Origin: Conyzicola lurida
GTDB lineage: Bacteria > Actinomycetota > Actinomycetes > Actinomycetales > Microbacteriaceae
Direction of reading: 5' to 3'
Length of the DNA stretch: 64,000 bases
Assembly (NCBI RefSeq): GCF_014204935.1
Contig: NZ_JACHMJ010000001.1
Location: 992,001 to 1,056,000 of the forward strand
A program made the translations under genes and the position numbers. Under the pieces are notes generated by a model. The model had not been told where the DNA came from. It saw only the letters and a program-made list of their open reading frames with translations, and searched no databases. Positions 44,469-52,975 of the stretch are shown here, in pieces (the stretch's first letter is position 1; every line of letters starts with the position of its first letter).

Positions 44469-45212
44469 ATGTTCGTACTGCTTCCCCCGTCCGAGACGAA
44501 GCGGGACGGCGGATTCCCCGGAGCTCTCGAGCTGTCGACGCTGCGGTTCCCGCACCTCGCCGGCGAACGCCGTTCGGTGCTCGACGCCGTCGCAGAGCTG
44601 TCGCTGGATGTCGCTGCCGCTTCCACCGCACTGGGACTCGGTCCCACGCAGGCCGCCGAGGTCGAGCGCAACCGGCGCATCCCGTCGGCGCCGGTGATGC
44701 CGGCGATCGAGCGATACACCGGAGTGCTCTACGACGGACTCGAGACCTCGCGGCTGAGCGTGGGGGAGCGGGCCTGGGTCGACCGCCACGTGCTCATCAA
44801 CTCCGCCCTGTTCGGGCTGATCGGTGCCGGCGACGCCATCCCCGCCTACCGGTTGTCGCACGACTCGCGCCTGCCCGGTCTGCCGCTGAAGAAACACTGG
44901 CGTCGTTCCCTCCAGGCCGTGCTCGCCGACGAGCCCGGTCTGCTGCTCGACCTGCGTTCCGAGTCCTACTCGGCGCTCGGACCGCTGCCGGCACGCGACG
45001 ACGCGGTCTACCTGCGCGTCGTGACGCAGACCGCGACCGGGCAGAAGAAGGCGCTCACCCACTTCAACAAGAAGGGAAAGGGCGTCTTCGTGCGGCAACT
45101 GGCCGCCGCGGGGCTCGACCACGGCAGCGTCGACGAGCTCCTCGAATGGGCGTCGGCCAGCGGCATCCGTCTCGACCGGGGTGCACCCGGCGAACTCGAG
45201 CTGACGGTCTGA
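44469..45212 (+). CDS. yaaA: YaaA family (peroxide stress/DUF328) protein
   Basis: 247 residues. Begins FVLLPPSETKRDGG, the conserved YaaA start (LLPPSExK), with the typical LSVGERAWVDRHVLINSALFGLI and HFNKKGKGVFVRQLA segments. In Escherichia coli YaaA lowers free iron during hydrogen peroxide stress; structural work indicates a DNA-binding fold. The gene follows the P-loop kinase by 6 nt, probably in the same operon. Confidence 0.88.
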   Translation: MFVLLPPSETKRDGGFPGALELSTLRFPHLAGERRSVLDAVAELSLDVAAASTALGLGPTQAAEVERNRRIPSAPVMPAIERYTGVLYDGLETSRLSVGERAWVDRHVLINSALFGLIGAGDAIPAYRLSHDSRLPGLPLKKHWRRSLQAVLADEPGLLLDLRSESYSALGPLPARDDAVYLRVVTQTATGQKKALTHFNKKGKGVFVRQLAAAGLDHGSVDELLEWASASGIRLDRGAPGELELTV

Positions 45213-45277
45213 GCCCGGGTCGCGGGTGCGCCGTTTAGAGTGAGCGGACGCGACATCCGGAGCAGTGCGGGGGACCC

Positions 45278-45775
45278 ATGACGACCTATACCGACTACGG
45301 CAGCGGCGACGGGGTAACGTACGGCGCCATCCTCGCGGTCTGGGCGATCGTGCTCGTGTCGTCGCTCGTGTTCGCGGCGATCATCTACGTGCTGATCGCC
45401 ATCCCGCTCGCCGCGCTGTTCGCGAAGGCGGGGGTCGAGCCGTGGAAGGCGTGGGTGCCGTTCTACAGCACCTACACCTGGCTTCAGCTCGGCGGGCAGA
45501 ACGGCCACTGGGTGTGGCTGAGCCTCGTTCCCTACGGCAGTGTGGTGACCTCGGTGTTCCTCTACATCGGGATGTACCGCACGGGAATCGCCTTCGGCAA
45601 AGACTCCGGGTTCCTCGTGCTCGGTATCGTGCTGCCGGTCGTCTGGCTGTTCATCCTCGGGTTCGGCAAGGACGAGTACCGTCCCGACCGCATCGCCCAG
45701 GCCGGCTACGGCGGACCGCTGGTCGGGTTCGGTGCCGGTGACGGGTCGCCGGTGCCATACCGCCCGACAGCCTGA
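45278..45775 (+). CDS. DUF5684-like small membrane protein
   Basis: 165 residues with three to four hydrophobic helices (about 17-50, with IAIPLAALFAKAGVEPWKAWVPFYSTY, then 85-103 and 112-125) and a Gly-rich C-terminal tail. The KAGVEPWKAWVPFYS motif is characteristic of DUF5684/signal-peptidase-neighbour proteins. The function is unknown. GGGGG upstream serves as ribosome-binding site. It is convergent with the CGNR gene, 15 nt apart. Confidence 0.72.
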   Translation: MTTYTDYGSGDGVTYGAILAVWAIVLVSSLVFAAIIYVLIAIPLAALFAKAGVEPWKAWVPFYSTYTWLQLGGQNGHWVWLSLVPYGSVVTSVFLYIGMYRTGIAFGKDSGFLVLGIVLPVVWLFILGFGKDEYRPDRIAQAGYGGPLVGFGAGDGSPVPYRPTA

Positions 45776-45805
45776 CCGGGTTCTCGCGGGTCAGTCGGGC
45801 TGTCG
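45765..45805. terminator. Convergent-gene hairpin
   Basis: An interrupted stem (CGACAGCC and TGACC at 45765-45777, pairing with GGTCA at 45789-45793 and GGCTGTCG at 45798-45805) spans the ends of two convergent genes. The position suggests a bidirectional terminator. There is no U-tract. Confidence 0.45.
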
Positions 45806-46330
45806 CTGGGGCGGTCGCTGCCGGGCGCGGTGCCGACGCACGGCGTCCCTGCTCGCGCAGCGCGGCGAGCAATAGCGCTGCGTGCCGGTGCGTGACGTGT
45901 CGACGACGACCCGGGTGCACGGGCTCGCGGCGCAGCGGCCGAGGCGCCCCATTCCCCGTGTCGTGAGGTGCAGGGCCGTTCCCACGCTGAACACCGCCCG
46001 CAGCACCCGCGGCAGATCGTCGTCGACGTCGCGGTAGTGCAGGTGCCACCCCTCGCCATCGTGGTCGGTCAGGCGCGGGAACGCGGTGGCGGCCGCCATC
46101 TGCTCGTTGAGGAGCGACGCGCGCTCGGCGGGATCGGTGGCGTCGACGATCCCGAGCCAGTCGTCGAGGACCGCGCGGCACCGGGCGTGGTCCTCGGGCC
46201 GCTCCGGGAACGGCATGGTCATGCCGAACTCGCGCGTGCGGGCGACGATCCCGTCGCGGTTGTCCGGCCAGTCGTCGGCCAGCGAGCGGGCGAGGTGCAC
46301 CGCGTACTCGCCGTAAGGGTTGAGCTGCAT
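45791..46330 (-). CDS. CGNR zinc-finger domain protein
   Basis: 179 residues. The N-terminal part matches the ABATE-like stress region and the C-terminus holds a CGNR-type zinc finger: GRCAASPCTRVVVDTSRTG ... RYCSPRCASRDAVRRHR, with four cysteines for zinc. Such proteins are thought to be DNA-binding transcriptional regulators; targets are unknown. It is divergent from the LysE-family gene, sharing only about 26 bp of upstream sequence, so it may regulate that exporter. Confidence 0.87.
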   Translation of the reverse strand: MQLNPYGEYAVHLARSLADDWPDNRDGIVARTREFGMTMPFPERPEDHARCRAVLDDWLGIVDATDPAERASLLNEQMAAATAFPRLTDHDGEGWHLHYRDVDDDLPRVLRAVFSVGTALHLTTRGMGRLGRCAASPCTRVVVDTSRTGTQRYCSPRCASRDAVRRHRARQRPPQRQPD

Positions 46331-46356
46331 AAGGGTATTACATCAGGGTTGGCAGT

Positions 46357-47094
46357 ATGCCGCTCTTCTCGATATCGCTGCCTGTCTCGTTGTCCGTGCC
46401 CGTGTGGTTGTCTTTGCCTGTCTCGTTGTCCTTGCCCGTCTCGTCCTTACCCGTGTCGGGAACCTCCGTCGTCGGCATGGCGCTGACCGCGCTGGTGATG
46501 GTCCTGACGCCGGGGCCGAACATGATCTACCTGGTCTCGCGCAGCATCGGCCAGGGCCGGAGCGCCGGATTGATCTCGCTGGCGGGCACCGGGGTCGGAT
46601 TCCTCGTCTACCTGGTGGCGGCGAACGTCGGCCTCGCGGTCGTGTTCGTCGCCGTGCCCTGGCTGTACATCGGGTTGAACGCGGCCGGCGTGGTCTACCT
46701 GGGCTATCTCGCCTGGCAGGCGCTCCGCCCGGGCGGACGGGGAGTCTTCGACGTTCGGGATCTGTCCGGCGACAGCCCGGCCAGGCTGTTCCGGATGGGA
46801 CTGGTCACGAACCTGCTCAACCCCAAGGCCGCGATCATGTACCTGACGCTCATCCCACAGTTCGTCGACCCCGGCCGCGGCTCTCCAGTGGCGCAGGGAT
46901 TGGTGCTCGGCGGAATCCAGATCGCCATCAGCCTCACCGTCAACGCCGCGATCGTGGTCGCTGCCGGCACCGTCGCGACGTTTCTCGTCCGACGACCGCG
47001 CTGGGCGCGCTGGCAGAGACGCGTCACCGGCACACTCCTCGGCGCGGTCGCGCTGCTGCTCGCCCGCGAGGTGCCGGACCGGGCGAGAGTGTGA
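46357..47094 (+). CDS. LysE family amino-acid exporter with repetitive N-terminus
   Basis: 245 residues from ATG 46357. Six membrane helices of the LysE/RhtB translocator fold; the family motif PGPNMIYLVSRSIGQGRSAG lies in the first conserved helix, and FRMGLVTNLLNPKAA is the central loop. The first 35 residues precede the family homology and are made of repeats of a six-residue LPVSLS-type unit encoded by an 18-bp tandem repeat (46378-46461). The true start may be internal, for example a GTG near 46453. It is divergent from the CGNR regulator. Confidence 0.75.
   Translation: MPLFSISLPVSLSVPVWLSLPVSLSLPVSSLPVSGTSVVGMALTALVMVLTPGPNMIYLVSRSIGQGRSAGLISLAGTGVGFLVYLVAANVGLAVVFVAVPWLYIGLNAAGVVYLGYLAWQALRPGGRGVFDVRDLSGDSPARLFRMGLVTNLLNPKAAIMYLTLIPQFVDPGRGSPVAQGLVLGGIQIAISLTVNAAIVVAAGTVATFLVRRPRWARWQRRVTGTLLGAVALLLAREVPDRARV
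46378..46461 (+). repeat. 18-bp tandem repeat in the 5' end of the LysE-family gene
   Basis: Units at 46378-46395, 46396-46413, 46414-46431, 46432-46446 and 46447-46461 (the last two shortened to 15 bp) follow the pattern TTGCCTGTCTCGTTGTCC with point changes. Each full unit encodes six residues, so loss or gain of units keeps the frame. Confidence 0.75.
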
Positions 47095-47168
47095 GGCGCC
47101 GGGTTCGACCGCGCCGCGGCCCGGATGCCACCGGGCGCTGGCCGGGGTGCGGTCGCGCGCCGGCCCGA

Positions 47169-47840
47169 CTAGGCCGCGCCGACTGCCCCGGCCTCGGCGG
47201 CGCGGAAGCAGCCCGCGACGTGGTCGTCGACCATGCCGCTCGACTGCATCAGGGCGTAGAGAGTCGTCGGCCCGACGAACCGGAACCCCAGCGCGCGCAG
47301 TGCCCTGCTCATCGCCGTCGACTCCGGCGTCACCGCCGGGATGTCGGCGAGCGTGGCCGGCGGCGCCGCCCGGGGAGACGGTGCGAAGCTCCAGAGCAGC
47401 TCGTCGAGCGCGCCGGGGTGGTCGCGCACGAGACCGAGCGTGATGGCCGCGTTGCCGATCGTGGCCTCGATCTTGGCGCGGTTGCGGATGATTCCCGTGT
47501 CGAGCATCAGCTCGTCGGCCTCGGCGGGGGTCAGCGCAGCGACCCGGGCGATATCGAAGCCGTGGAACGCGGCGCGGAAGTTCTCGCGGCGCCGGAGGAT
47601 CGTGATCCAGGAGAGCCCGGCCTGGAAGCCCTCGAGACTGATCTTCTCGAACAGCGGCCGGTCGCCGTGCAGGGGAGTACCCCACTCCTCATCGTGGTAC
47701 CGCGTGTACTCCGCGTCGGTACCCGCCCACCCGCAGCGGGCCACGCCGTCGTCGCCGGTGACGACGCTCGCCAGCTCGCGGATGGTGCGGGAGGGCGGTA
47801 CCGCGACCGCGCGTGCCGCACTAGCCGGGGACTCAGACAC
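47169..47840 (-). CDS. tag: DNA-3-methyladenine glycosylase I
   Basis: 223 residues from GTG 47840. Helix-hairpin-helix glycosylase excising 3-methyladenine. Landmarks: RCGWAGTDAEYTRYHDEEWG (first zinc-binding Cys and the substrate-pocket aromatic residues), ISLEGFQAGLSWITILRRR and the C-terminal VDDHVAGC with the zinc ligands. The start overlaps the end of the upstream ogt gene by 8 nt (GTGTCTGA), coupling two alkylation-repair enzymes. It is convergent with the LysE gene. Confidence 0.93.
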   Translation of the reverse strand: MSESPASAARAVAVPPSRTIRELASVVTGDDGVARCGWAGTDAEYTRYHDEEWGTPLHGDRPLFEKISLEGFQAGLSWITILRRRENFRAAFHGFDIARVAALTPAEADELMLDTGIIRNRAKIEATIGNAAITLGLVRDHPGALDELLWSFAPSPRAAPPATLADIPAVTPESTAMSRALRALGFRFVGPTTLYALMQSSGMVDDHVAGCFRAAEAGAVGAA

Positions 47841-48366
47841 CCGCGGCCACCACGGTCTTATGCACGATGCCCTCGTGGTCGAGCAGCCACACCTTGGTGG
47901 GGATGCCGTTGCCGCCGCTGTAGCCGGTGATCTTGCCGTCGGTCGCGAGTACCCGGTGGCACGGCACGATGATCGGCACCGGGTTGGCCCCGACCGCGCC
48001 GCCGACCGCGCGCCCGGCGGTGGGCCGGCCGGTCGCGAGACCGATGCTGCCGTAAGAGGCGACTTCGCCCCACTCGAGCGCACTGAGTTCGTTCCACACA
48101 GCACGCTGGAAATCGGTGCCGGCGACTTTGAGCGGCAGGTCGAAGTCGCGCCGCTCGCCCGCGAAGTACTCCGCCAGCTGTGCGGCCGCCTCGTCGAGCA
48201 CGGGGGTGCTCTTCTCGGGCAGGCCCTCCAACGGCAGGTGGCCGTCGCGCTCGATGCTGAGCGAGGTGATCGCCTCGCCGTCGCTCGTGACCTCGAGCAT
48301 GCCGATGGGACTCGGCACACGGACGAGGTAGTCCGGGAGGGATATGGTGACTGGTCGATTGGTCAT
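47833..48366 (-). CDS. ogt: Methylated-DNA--protein-cysteine methyltransferase
   Basis: 177 residues from ATG 48366. Suicide repair protein moving the alkyl group of O6-alkylguanine to the Cys of IIVPCHRV. A helix-turn-helix-type recognition helix precedes it (SYGSIGLATGRPTAGRAVGGAVGANP). The gene is coupled to tag by an 8-nt overlap, making a compact alkylation-repair operon without an Ada regulator nearby. A leaderless -10 element supports the start. Confidence 0.94.
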   Translation of the reverse strand: MTNRPVTISLPDYLVRVPSPIGMLEVTSDGEAITSLSIERDGHLPLEGLPEKSTPVLDEAAAQLAEYFAGERRDFDLPLKVAGTDFQRAVWNELSALEWGEVASYGSIGLATGRPTAGRAVGGAVGANPVPIIVPCHRVLATDGKITGYSGGNGIPTKVWLLDHEGIVHKTVVAAGV

Positions 48367-48372
48367 ACAGCG

Positions 48373-48378
48373 ACTGTA
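48373..48378 (-). promoter_or_regulatory. -10 element (TACAGT) of a leaderless promoter for ogt-tag
   Basis: On the minus strand TACAGT ends 6 nt before the ogt ATG at 48366. Confidence 0.5.
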
Positions 48379-48468
48379 TCCCGGGGCCCCGACGCGCCAC
48401 TGGCACTTTTCGGACATGGGGAGAACGCGCTGTCGAACCCGCCCTGGGGAGGACAGGAGGCCAGCCGA

Positions 48469-48474
48469 TAGCAT
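48469..48474 (+). promoter_or_regulatory. -10 element (TAGCAT) of a leaderless promoter
   Basis: TAGCAT ends 6 nt before ATG 48481 of the aldo/keto reductase gene. Confidence 0.5.
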
Positions 48475-48480
48475 CGACCC

Positions 48481-49443
48481 ATGGCATCCATCGAGTACCG
48501 CAATCTCGGCCCGAGCGGCCTCCGCGTCTCCACGATCGGCCTCGGCTGCAACAACTTCGGCCGCGCCGGAACCACGACCGAGAGCCAGGACGGCACCGAC
48601 GCCGTGCTGCACACGGCGATCGACGCGGGCGTGACGCTGTTCGACACCGCGGACATCTACGGCGCAGAACGCGGCCTCAGCGAGACACTGATGGGCAACT
48701 CGCTCGGCGCCCGCCGCCACGGCATCGTGCTGGCCACGAAGTTCGGCATGGACATGGGCGGCGCGAACGGTCCCGACTGGGGCGCACGCGGATCGCGGCG
48801 CTACGTGCGGCTCGCAGTGGAGGCGTCGCTGCGCCGCCTGCAGACCGACTGGATCGATCTGTACCAGCTGCACCAGCCCGACCCGCTGACCCCGATCGAG
48901 GAGACGCTCAGCGTGCTCGACGACCTGATCACCGAGGGCAAGGTGCGCTACATCGGCCACTCCAATCTCGCGGGCTGGCAGATCGCCGAGGCCGAATACG
49001 TGGCGACCCTGTCGCGTCATCCGAAATTCGTCTCTGCCCAGAACGAGTACAGCCTGCTCGTGCGCGATGCCGAGCTCGAGGTGCTGCCGGCGGTCAACGC
49101 GTACGGGCTCGGATTCCTGCCGTTCTTCCCGCTCTACAACGGCCTGTTCAGCGGCAAGTTCAGCCGGCAGGGCGGCCCCGCCGACAGCCGCATCGTGCGC
49201 ACCAAGTCGCACCTGCTCGCCGACGTGCCGTGGGACACCGTCGAGGCGTACGAGGAATTCTGCTCCGCGCGCGGGGTGACGATGCTCGAGGCGACGTTCG
49301 CCTGGCTGCTCGCGCAGCCGGGGTTGACCAGCGTGATCGCCGGCGCGACGAGACCCGAACAGATCATTCAGAACACGGATGCCGCGGGCTCCTGGTCCGC
49401 GACGCCCGACGACATCGCGGAGATCTCGGCGCTGTTCGCCTGA
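48481..49443 (+). CDS. Aldo/keto reductase
   Basis: 320 residues, (beta/alpha)8 barrel NADPH-dependent oxidoreductase. The N-terminal LGPSGLRVSTIGLGCNNFG, catalytic Asp and Tyr in FDTADIYG, catalytic Lys in VLATKFGMDMG, and His in LYQLHQPDPLTP are all present; the cofactor loop lies at SVIAGATRPEQI. The substrate is unknown. It is divergent from ogt-tag with about 115 bp between and probably monocistronic. Confidence 0.9.
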   Translation: MASIEYRNLGPSGLRVSTIGLGCNNFGRAGTTTESQDGTDAVLHTAIDAGVTLFDTADIYGAERGLSETLMGNSLGARRHGIVLATKFGMDMGGANGPDWGARGSRRYVRLAVEASLRRLQTDWIDLYQLHQPDPLTPIEETLSVLDDLITEGKVRYIGHSNLAGWQIAEAEYVATLSRHPKFVSAQNEYSLLVRDAELEVLPAVNAYGLGFLPFFPLYNGLFSGKFSRQGGPADSRIVRTKSHLLADVPWDTVEAYEEFCSARGVTMLEATFAWLLAQPGLTSVIAGATRPEQIIQNTDAAGSWSATPDDIAEISALFA

Positions 49444-49538
49444 GGTCTCGCCCGGCGCCCGGTTTCCACAGGCGCCGGTTCTCCACAGAAGAGCACCGCC
49501 GGCGCCCGGCGGGGTGTTCGACGGCCGATGCTGTCCGC

Positions 49539-50692
49539 ATGACAATTGTGGTGAAGGCATCCGAACCCCACGACTTCCTCGCGCTCGTGCCGCGGCTCGT
49601 CGGGTTCCACCCGCAGAACAGCATCGTCTTCGTGGCGTTCCGCGGCACACGCACGTGCGGCGCGATGCGCTACGACCTGCCGAGCGCCGGGGTCGCGACG
49701 GATTCCCGTCACTTCCGCCGGATCGCCACGACCCTCGTGGGAATGTTCAGCAAGCTGCGGGGAATCGACGCCGTGGTGCCCGTGGTCTTCACCGACGAAG
49801 GGTTCGAGACACCCGACGGCCCGGTGTTCGGGGACTTCGTCGACGCCGTCGTCGACCGGTTCGAGTTCTCCGGGTTCCGGGTGCGCGACGCGCTGTGCGT
49901 CGCGGCCGACGGTTGGGGGTCGTATTTCGACGCGGGTGTGCCGGCCGCCGGCCACCCGCTGGGGTTGATCGAGGATTCGACCGTGCACGCGGGCCTGCCG
50001 CGCGACGCCCCCGGGCTGGGCGACATCGACGACTGGGTGCGCCTGCCCCGGGTGGACGCCGCGACGGTGGAGCGGGTGGCGCGCCGGCTCGACGCACTGC
50101 GCGACGCCCACGCCGCGGGGCAGCTCCACCCGCGGTCGAACCTCTTCGACGGCGTCCAGCGCCCCGACGCGGCCCCGACCTGGCTCGATCTGTACCGCCT
50201 CGCCGACCTCGTCGGGTTCATCGAGGCGGGGCTCGATCCCGAGCCCTCGGAGATCGGCGACAGCGCCGCGGCCCTGTTGATCTTCATCGCGGCGTCGCCG
50301 TCGCTGCGGGACGTCGTGCTCATGCAGTGGGCCTTCGACCGGGAAACGGGGGAGCGTGTGTACGACGACGCGGTCAGTTTCGGTGCGGGGAAGCCGGCGG
50401 ACTCGCTCGACACCGCACGGCTCATGCTCGGCGAGGGCCGCGACCCGATCCGCACCGCGTCGAGGCCGCGATCGACCTGCTCAAGGAGATCGTCGCACGG
50501 GCCCCGCTCGACGACCGGCCGCCGCTGCTGTGCATGCTCGCCTGGCTGAACTGGGCTCTCGGGCGCAGCAGCGTCGCGCACCGGTTCGTCGTCGCCGCCG
50601 CCGAGATCGACGACGAGTACGGGCTGGTGGAGATCATCTCCACGATGCTCGACCGCGGATTCCTGCCCGAGTGGGCGTTCGATGCGCGTTAG
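49539..50692 (+). pseudogene. DUF4192 family protein, frameshifted near the C-terminus
   Basis: From ATG 49539 the frame encodes the DUF4192 pattern (PHDFLALVPRLVGFHPQNSIVFVAFRG, near-universal start of the family) for about 305 residues. It then turns into Arg/Ser-rich sequence after GEGRDPIRT. In the next frame the family continues (VEAAIDLLKEIVARAPLDDRPPLLCMLAWLNWALG) to a stop at 50692. Adding one base, probably a C at about 50455-50460, reconnects them. The family is actinobacterial and uncharacterised. A single missing base could be a true mutation or a sequencing error. Confidence 0.78.
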
Positions 50693-50708
50693 CCGCGGGC
50701 GGTCGGCC

Positions 50709-51311
50709 CTAGGAGTTCAGCAGGGCGAGGGCCGCGTTGAGCGTCGTGGCGTAGAGCACCCAGGCCCAGTACGGTACGAGCAGCCACGCTGCGACTTTGC
50801 TGACCCGCCAGAACGCGAGCATGGTCAGCAGCACCGCGATGTCGAGCGCGAGGATGATGGCGAGCGCGATCCAGAGCGCGGCCGGACCGATCGTGGGATA
50901 CAGCCCGAAGAACACCGGCGTCCAGATCGCGTTGAGCACGAGCTGGGCGACGTACAGTCCGAGGGCACGGCGCACCGCGGCGCTGGTGCTGCGGAGTCCG
51001 ACCGGCCAGTCCTCACTGCGGCGCTTGCGCCAGACCAGCCAGGCGGCGACGCTCATCAGCGTGTAGAGCAGTGTCCAAGCCGGGCCGAAGACCCAGTTCG
51101 GCGGGTTCCAGAACGCCTTGTCGGCGTCGGCGTACCAGCCGTCGACGTTGCCGGCGGTGGCGATCGAGCCGAGCGCGGCGACCCCGAACGAGATCGCGAG
51201 GAACGCCACGAGCACGAGGGCGGATTTCACGCGTCCGGCCGTCCGGCGCCCGTCACCGTCGGCGGCGGGAGGCTGGGTCGTCGGTTGTGGGGTCGTCGGC
51301 AGTTCCATCAT
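50709..51311 (-). CDS. TspO/MBR family tryptophan-rich sensory protein
   Basis: 200 residues with five membrane helices in the C-terminal 160. The family signature is clear: AFWNPPNWVFGPAWTLLYTLM, NAIWTPVFFGL and VPYWAWVLYATTLN. The family binds porphyrins, and in bacteria is linked to tetrapyrrole/light or oxygen responses. An unusual N-terminal extension of about 28 residues (Pro/Thr/Gln-rich) precedes helix 1. An ATGATG start gives 51311 or 51308. Confidence 0.9.
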   Translation of the reverse strand: MMELPTTPQPTTQPPAADGDGRRTAGRVKSALVLVAFLAISFGVAALGSIATAGNVDGWYADADKAFWNPPNWVFGPAWTLLYTLMSVAAWLVWRKRRSEDWPVGLRSTSAAVRRALGLYVAQLVLNAIWTPVFFGLYPTIGPAALWIALAIILALDIAVLLTMLAFWRVSKVAAWLLVPYWAWVLYATTLNAALALLNS

Positions 51312-51359
51312 CCGACGATACGCCGCGGGGCGCCGTCTGGCGAAGTCGGCTGGGCGGGG

Positions 51360-52448
51360 CTAGTCGAGCCCGCCGCCCGTGCGCGGCTCGATGTTGAGGC
51401 TGGTGGTGAGGTCGAGAGTCTGCGCGTTGAGCGACTCGAGTTCGGCGATCTTCGCGTTGAACGTCTCCACGCGCTGTTCCGCCGAATCGAACATGGCGTC
51501 GAGCGCGCTCTGCCGGGCGACCAGCGCGTTCTTCTCCCGCTGGAACTGTGCGTTGGAGGCGAAATCCCCGCTGTCGGCGCGCTCGTTGAACCGTGCGATG
51601 TCGCCGCTGAGCGCGTCGTACCCGGCGTTGTAGGCCGCGTAGTCGCTGTCGATCGACGCGCGCAGGGTATCGAGTTCGGCGGAGAGGGCGTCGGACCGCG
51701 CCTGCAGGTCGACGAAGACGGCATTCGACGCGACGTGCAGGGCGATGAGAGCCTGGCGGTCGGTGAAATACCTCGCGTAGTAGGCCTCGAGCTCGGGCGA
51801 GAGGGTGCCGACCTCGGTGCCGATGATCGAGTGCAGTTCGTTGTGGTGCTCGCCGGGCTCCAGCGATGCGTACAGTTCCATGCGTGCGACGAATTCCGCG
51901 TCGCCCGCCAGAGCCGAGGCCTCGGCGCTGAGCAGCGGCTCGAGCCGGGCCTTCTCGTCGTCGCCGAGCCGGTCCCATGCCGCATGCAGCATCTCGTGGG
52001 ACGCGACGACCTCTTCGATGCCGTCCAGCTTGTCGTCGGTCACGTCGTAGAGCACGATCTCCTGGGTGCCGGGCAGATAGCAGCCGAGGATGCCGGACCC
52101 GGCCTCCGCGCTCCCGCAGACCGAGTCGAAGCCGTCGGTGCCGTCGACCCTCGGGCGGCTCGCTTCGAAGATCAGCGCGGCGTGGTCGGTCATGGTCGAC
52201 CGCTCCTCGTAGGCGGTGATCGTCGGACTCGCCTCGAAAGTCCACGCGGCGAGCTGGTCGGCGATGAACTGCCGGTTGCCGAACGCCCACACCGAACCGG
52301 AGACGAGCAGCGCGAGAACGAGGCCGATCGCGATCCCGCGGCCGCGCCGGCGGGGCCGTCGGGGCAGTTCCGGGTAGTACTGCAGGTCGAAGATCGTGGG
52401 CGGTGCCGTGCGCACGTCGGGCCGCGGAGAGTACGTCGAATCGTCCAC
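51360..52448 (-). CDS. Membrane-anchored protein with HExxH motif and coiled coil; possible metallopeptidase
   Basis: 362 residues. Cytoplasmic Pro/Arg-rich N-terminus (about 1-38), one transmembrane helix (about 39-57), then an extracytoplasmic region. Cysteines 111 and 123 are close together. HEMLH at 151-155 matches the zinc-protease HExxH pattern, with a nearby HHNELH (201-206) and Glu212 as possible further ligands. The C-terminal part (about 235-345) is helical with a strong coiled-coil character. No family was recognised, so a peptidase activity is a prediction from the motif. It is followed by the TspO gene 48 nt later on the same strand. Confidence 0.75.
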   Translation of the reverse strand: MDDSTYSPRPDVRTAPPTIFDLQYYPELPRRPRRRGRGIAIGLVLALLVSGSVWAFGNRQFIADQLAAWTFEASPTITAYEERSTMTDHAALIFEASRPRVDGTDGFDSVCGSAEAGSGILGCYLPGTQEIVLYDVTDDKLDGIEEVVASHEMLHAAWDRLGDDEKARLEPLLSAEASALAGDAEFVARMELYASLEPGEHHNELHSIIGTEVGTLSPELEAYYARYFTDRQALIALHVASNAVFVDLQARSDALSAELDTLRASIDSDYAAYNAGYDALSGDIARFNERADSGDFASNAQFQREKNALVARQSALDAMFDSAEQRVETFNAKIAELESLNAQTLDLTTSLNIEPRTGGGLD

Positions 52449-52555
52449 GCCTCGTCCCCTCTGCTCCGACCCGTGCGATGGGTGGAGGAAACCCTATCAG
52501 CGGGCCCCGTCCCGCGGCGGGAATCCGGCGGGAGAGGGGGTGACATGATGGGAGG

Positions 52556-52975
52556 GTGAAGCCTGACGATCCCGCGCCGCCCACGGTCATCGTGATCGTC
52601 GCCGCGATCATCGAAGACGAAGACGGGCGCCTGCTGCTCGTGCGCAAACGCGGCACCGACCGCTTTATGCAACCGGGCGGCAAGATCGACCCCGGTGAGA
52701 CCGCGGCCGAGGCGCTCATCCGCGAGTTGCGCGAGGAGCTCACGCTCGTCGTCACGCCCGCCGACCTCGTCTACTTGGGACGGTTCGACGCACCGGCGGC
52801 CAACGAGGCCGGGCACGTCGTCGACGCCGAGATCTTCTTCGTCACGGCGGGGGGCCAGGCCGTGGCCTCCGCGGAGATCGAAGAACTGATCTGGATGTCG
52901 CCCGCCGACGCCGCCTCGGTGGCGCTCGCACCGCTCACCGTCGACGTGCTGATGCCGGTGCTCGCCGCGCGCTGA
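52556..52975 (+). CDS. Nudix hydrolase
   Basis: 139 residues from GTG 52556. Full Nudix box GGKIDPGETAAEALIRELREEL (G-x5-E-x7-REuxEEx) at about 41-62, binding Mg for cleavage of nucleoside-diphosphate derivatives; the substrate is unknown. The C-terminus LMPVLAAR ends at a stop codon inside the first unit of a 34-bp tandem repeat (52967-53078). It is divergent from the HExxH protein gene across about 107 bp. Confidence 0.9.
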   Translation: MKPDDPAPPTVIVIVAAIIEDEDGRLLLVRKRGTDRFMQPGGKIDPGETAAEALIRELREELTLVVTPADLVYLGRFDAPAANEAGHVVDAEIFFVTAGGQAVASAEIEELIWMSPADAASVALAPLTVDVLMPVLAAR

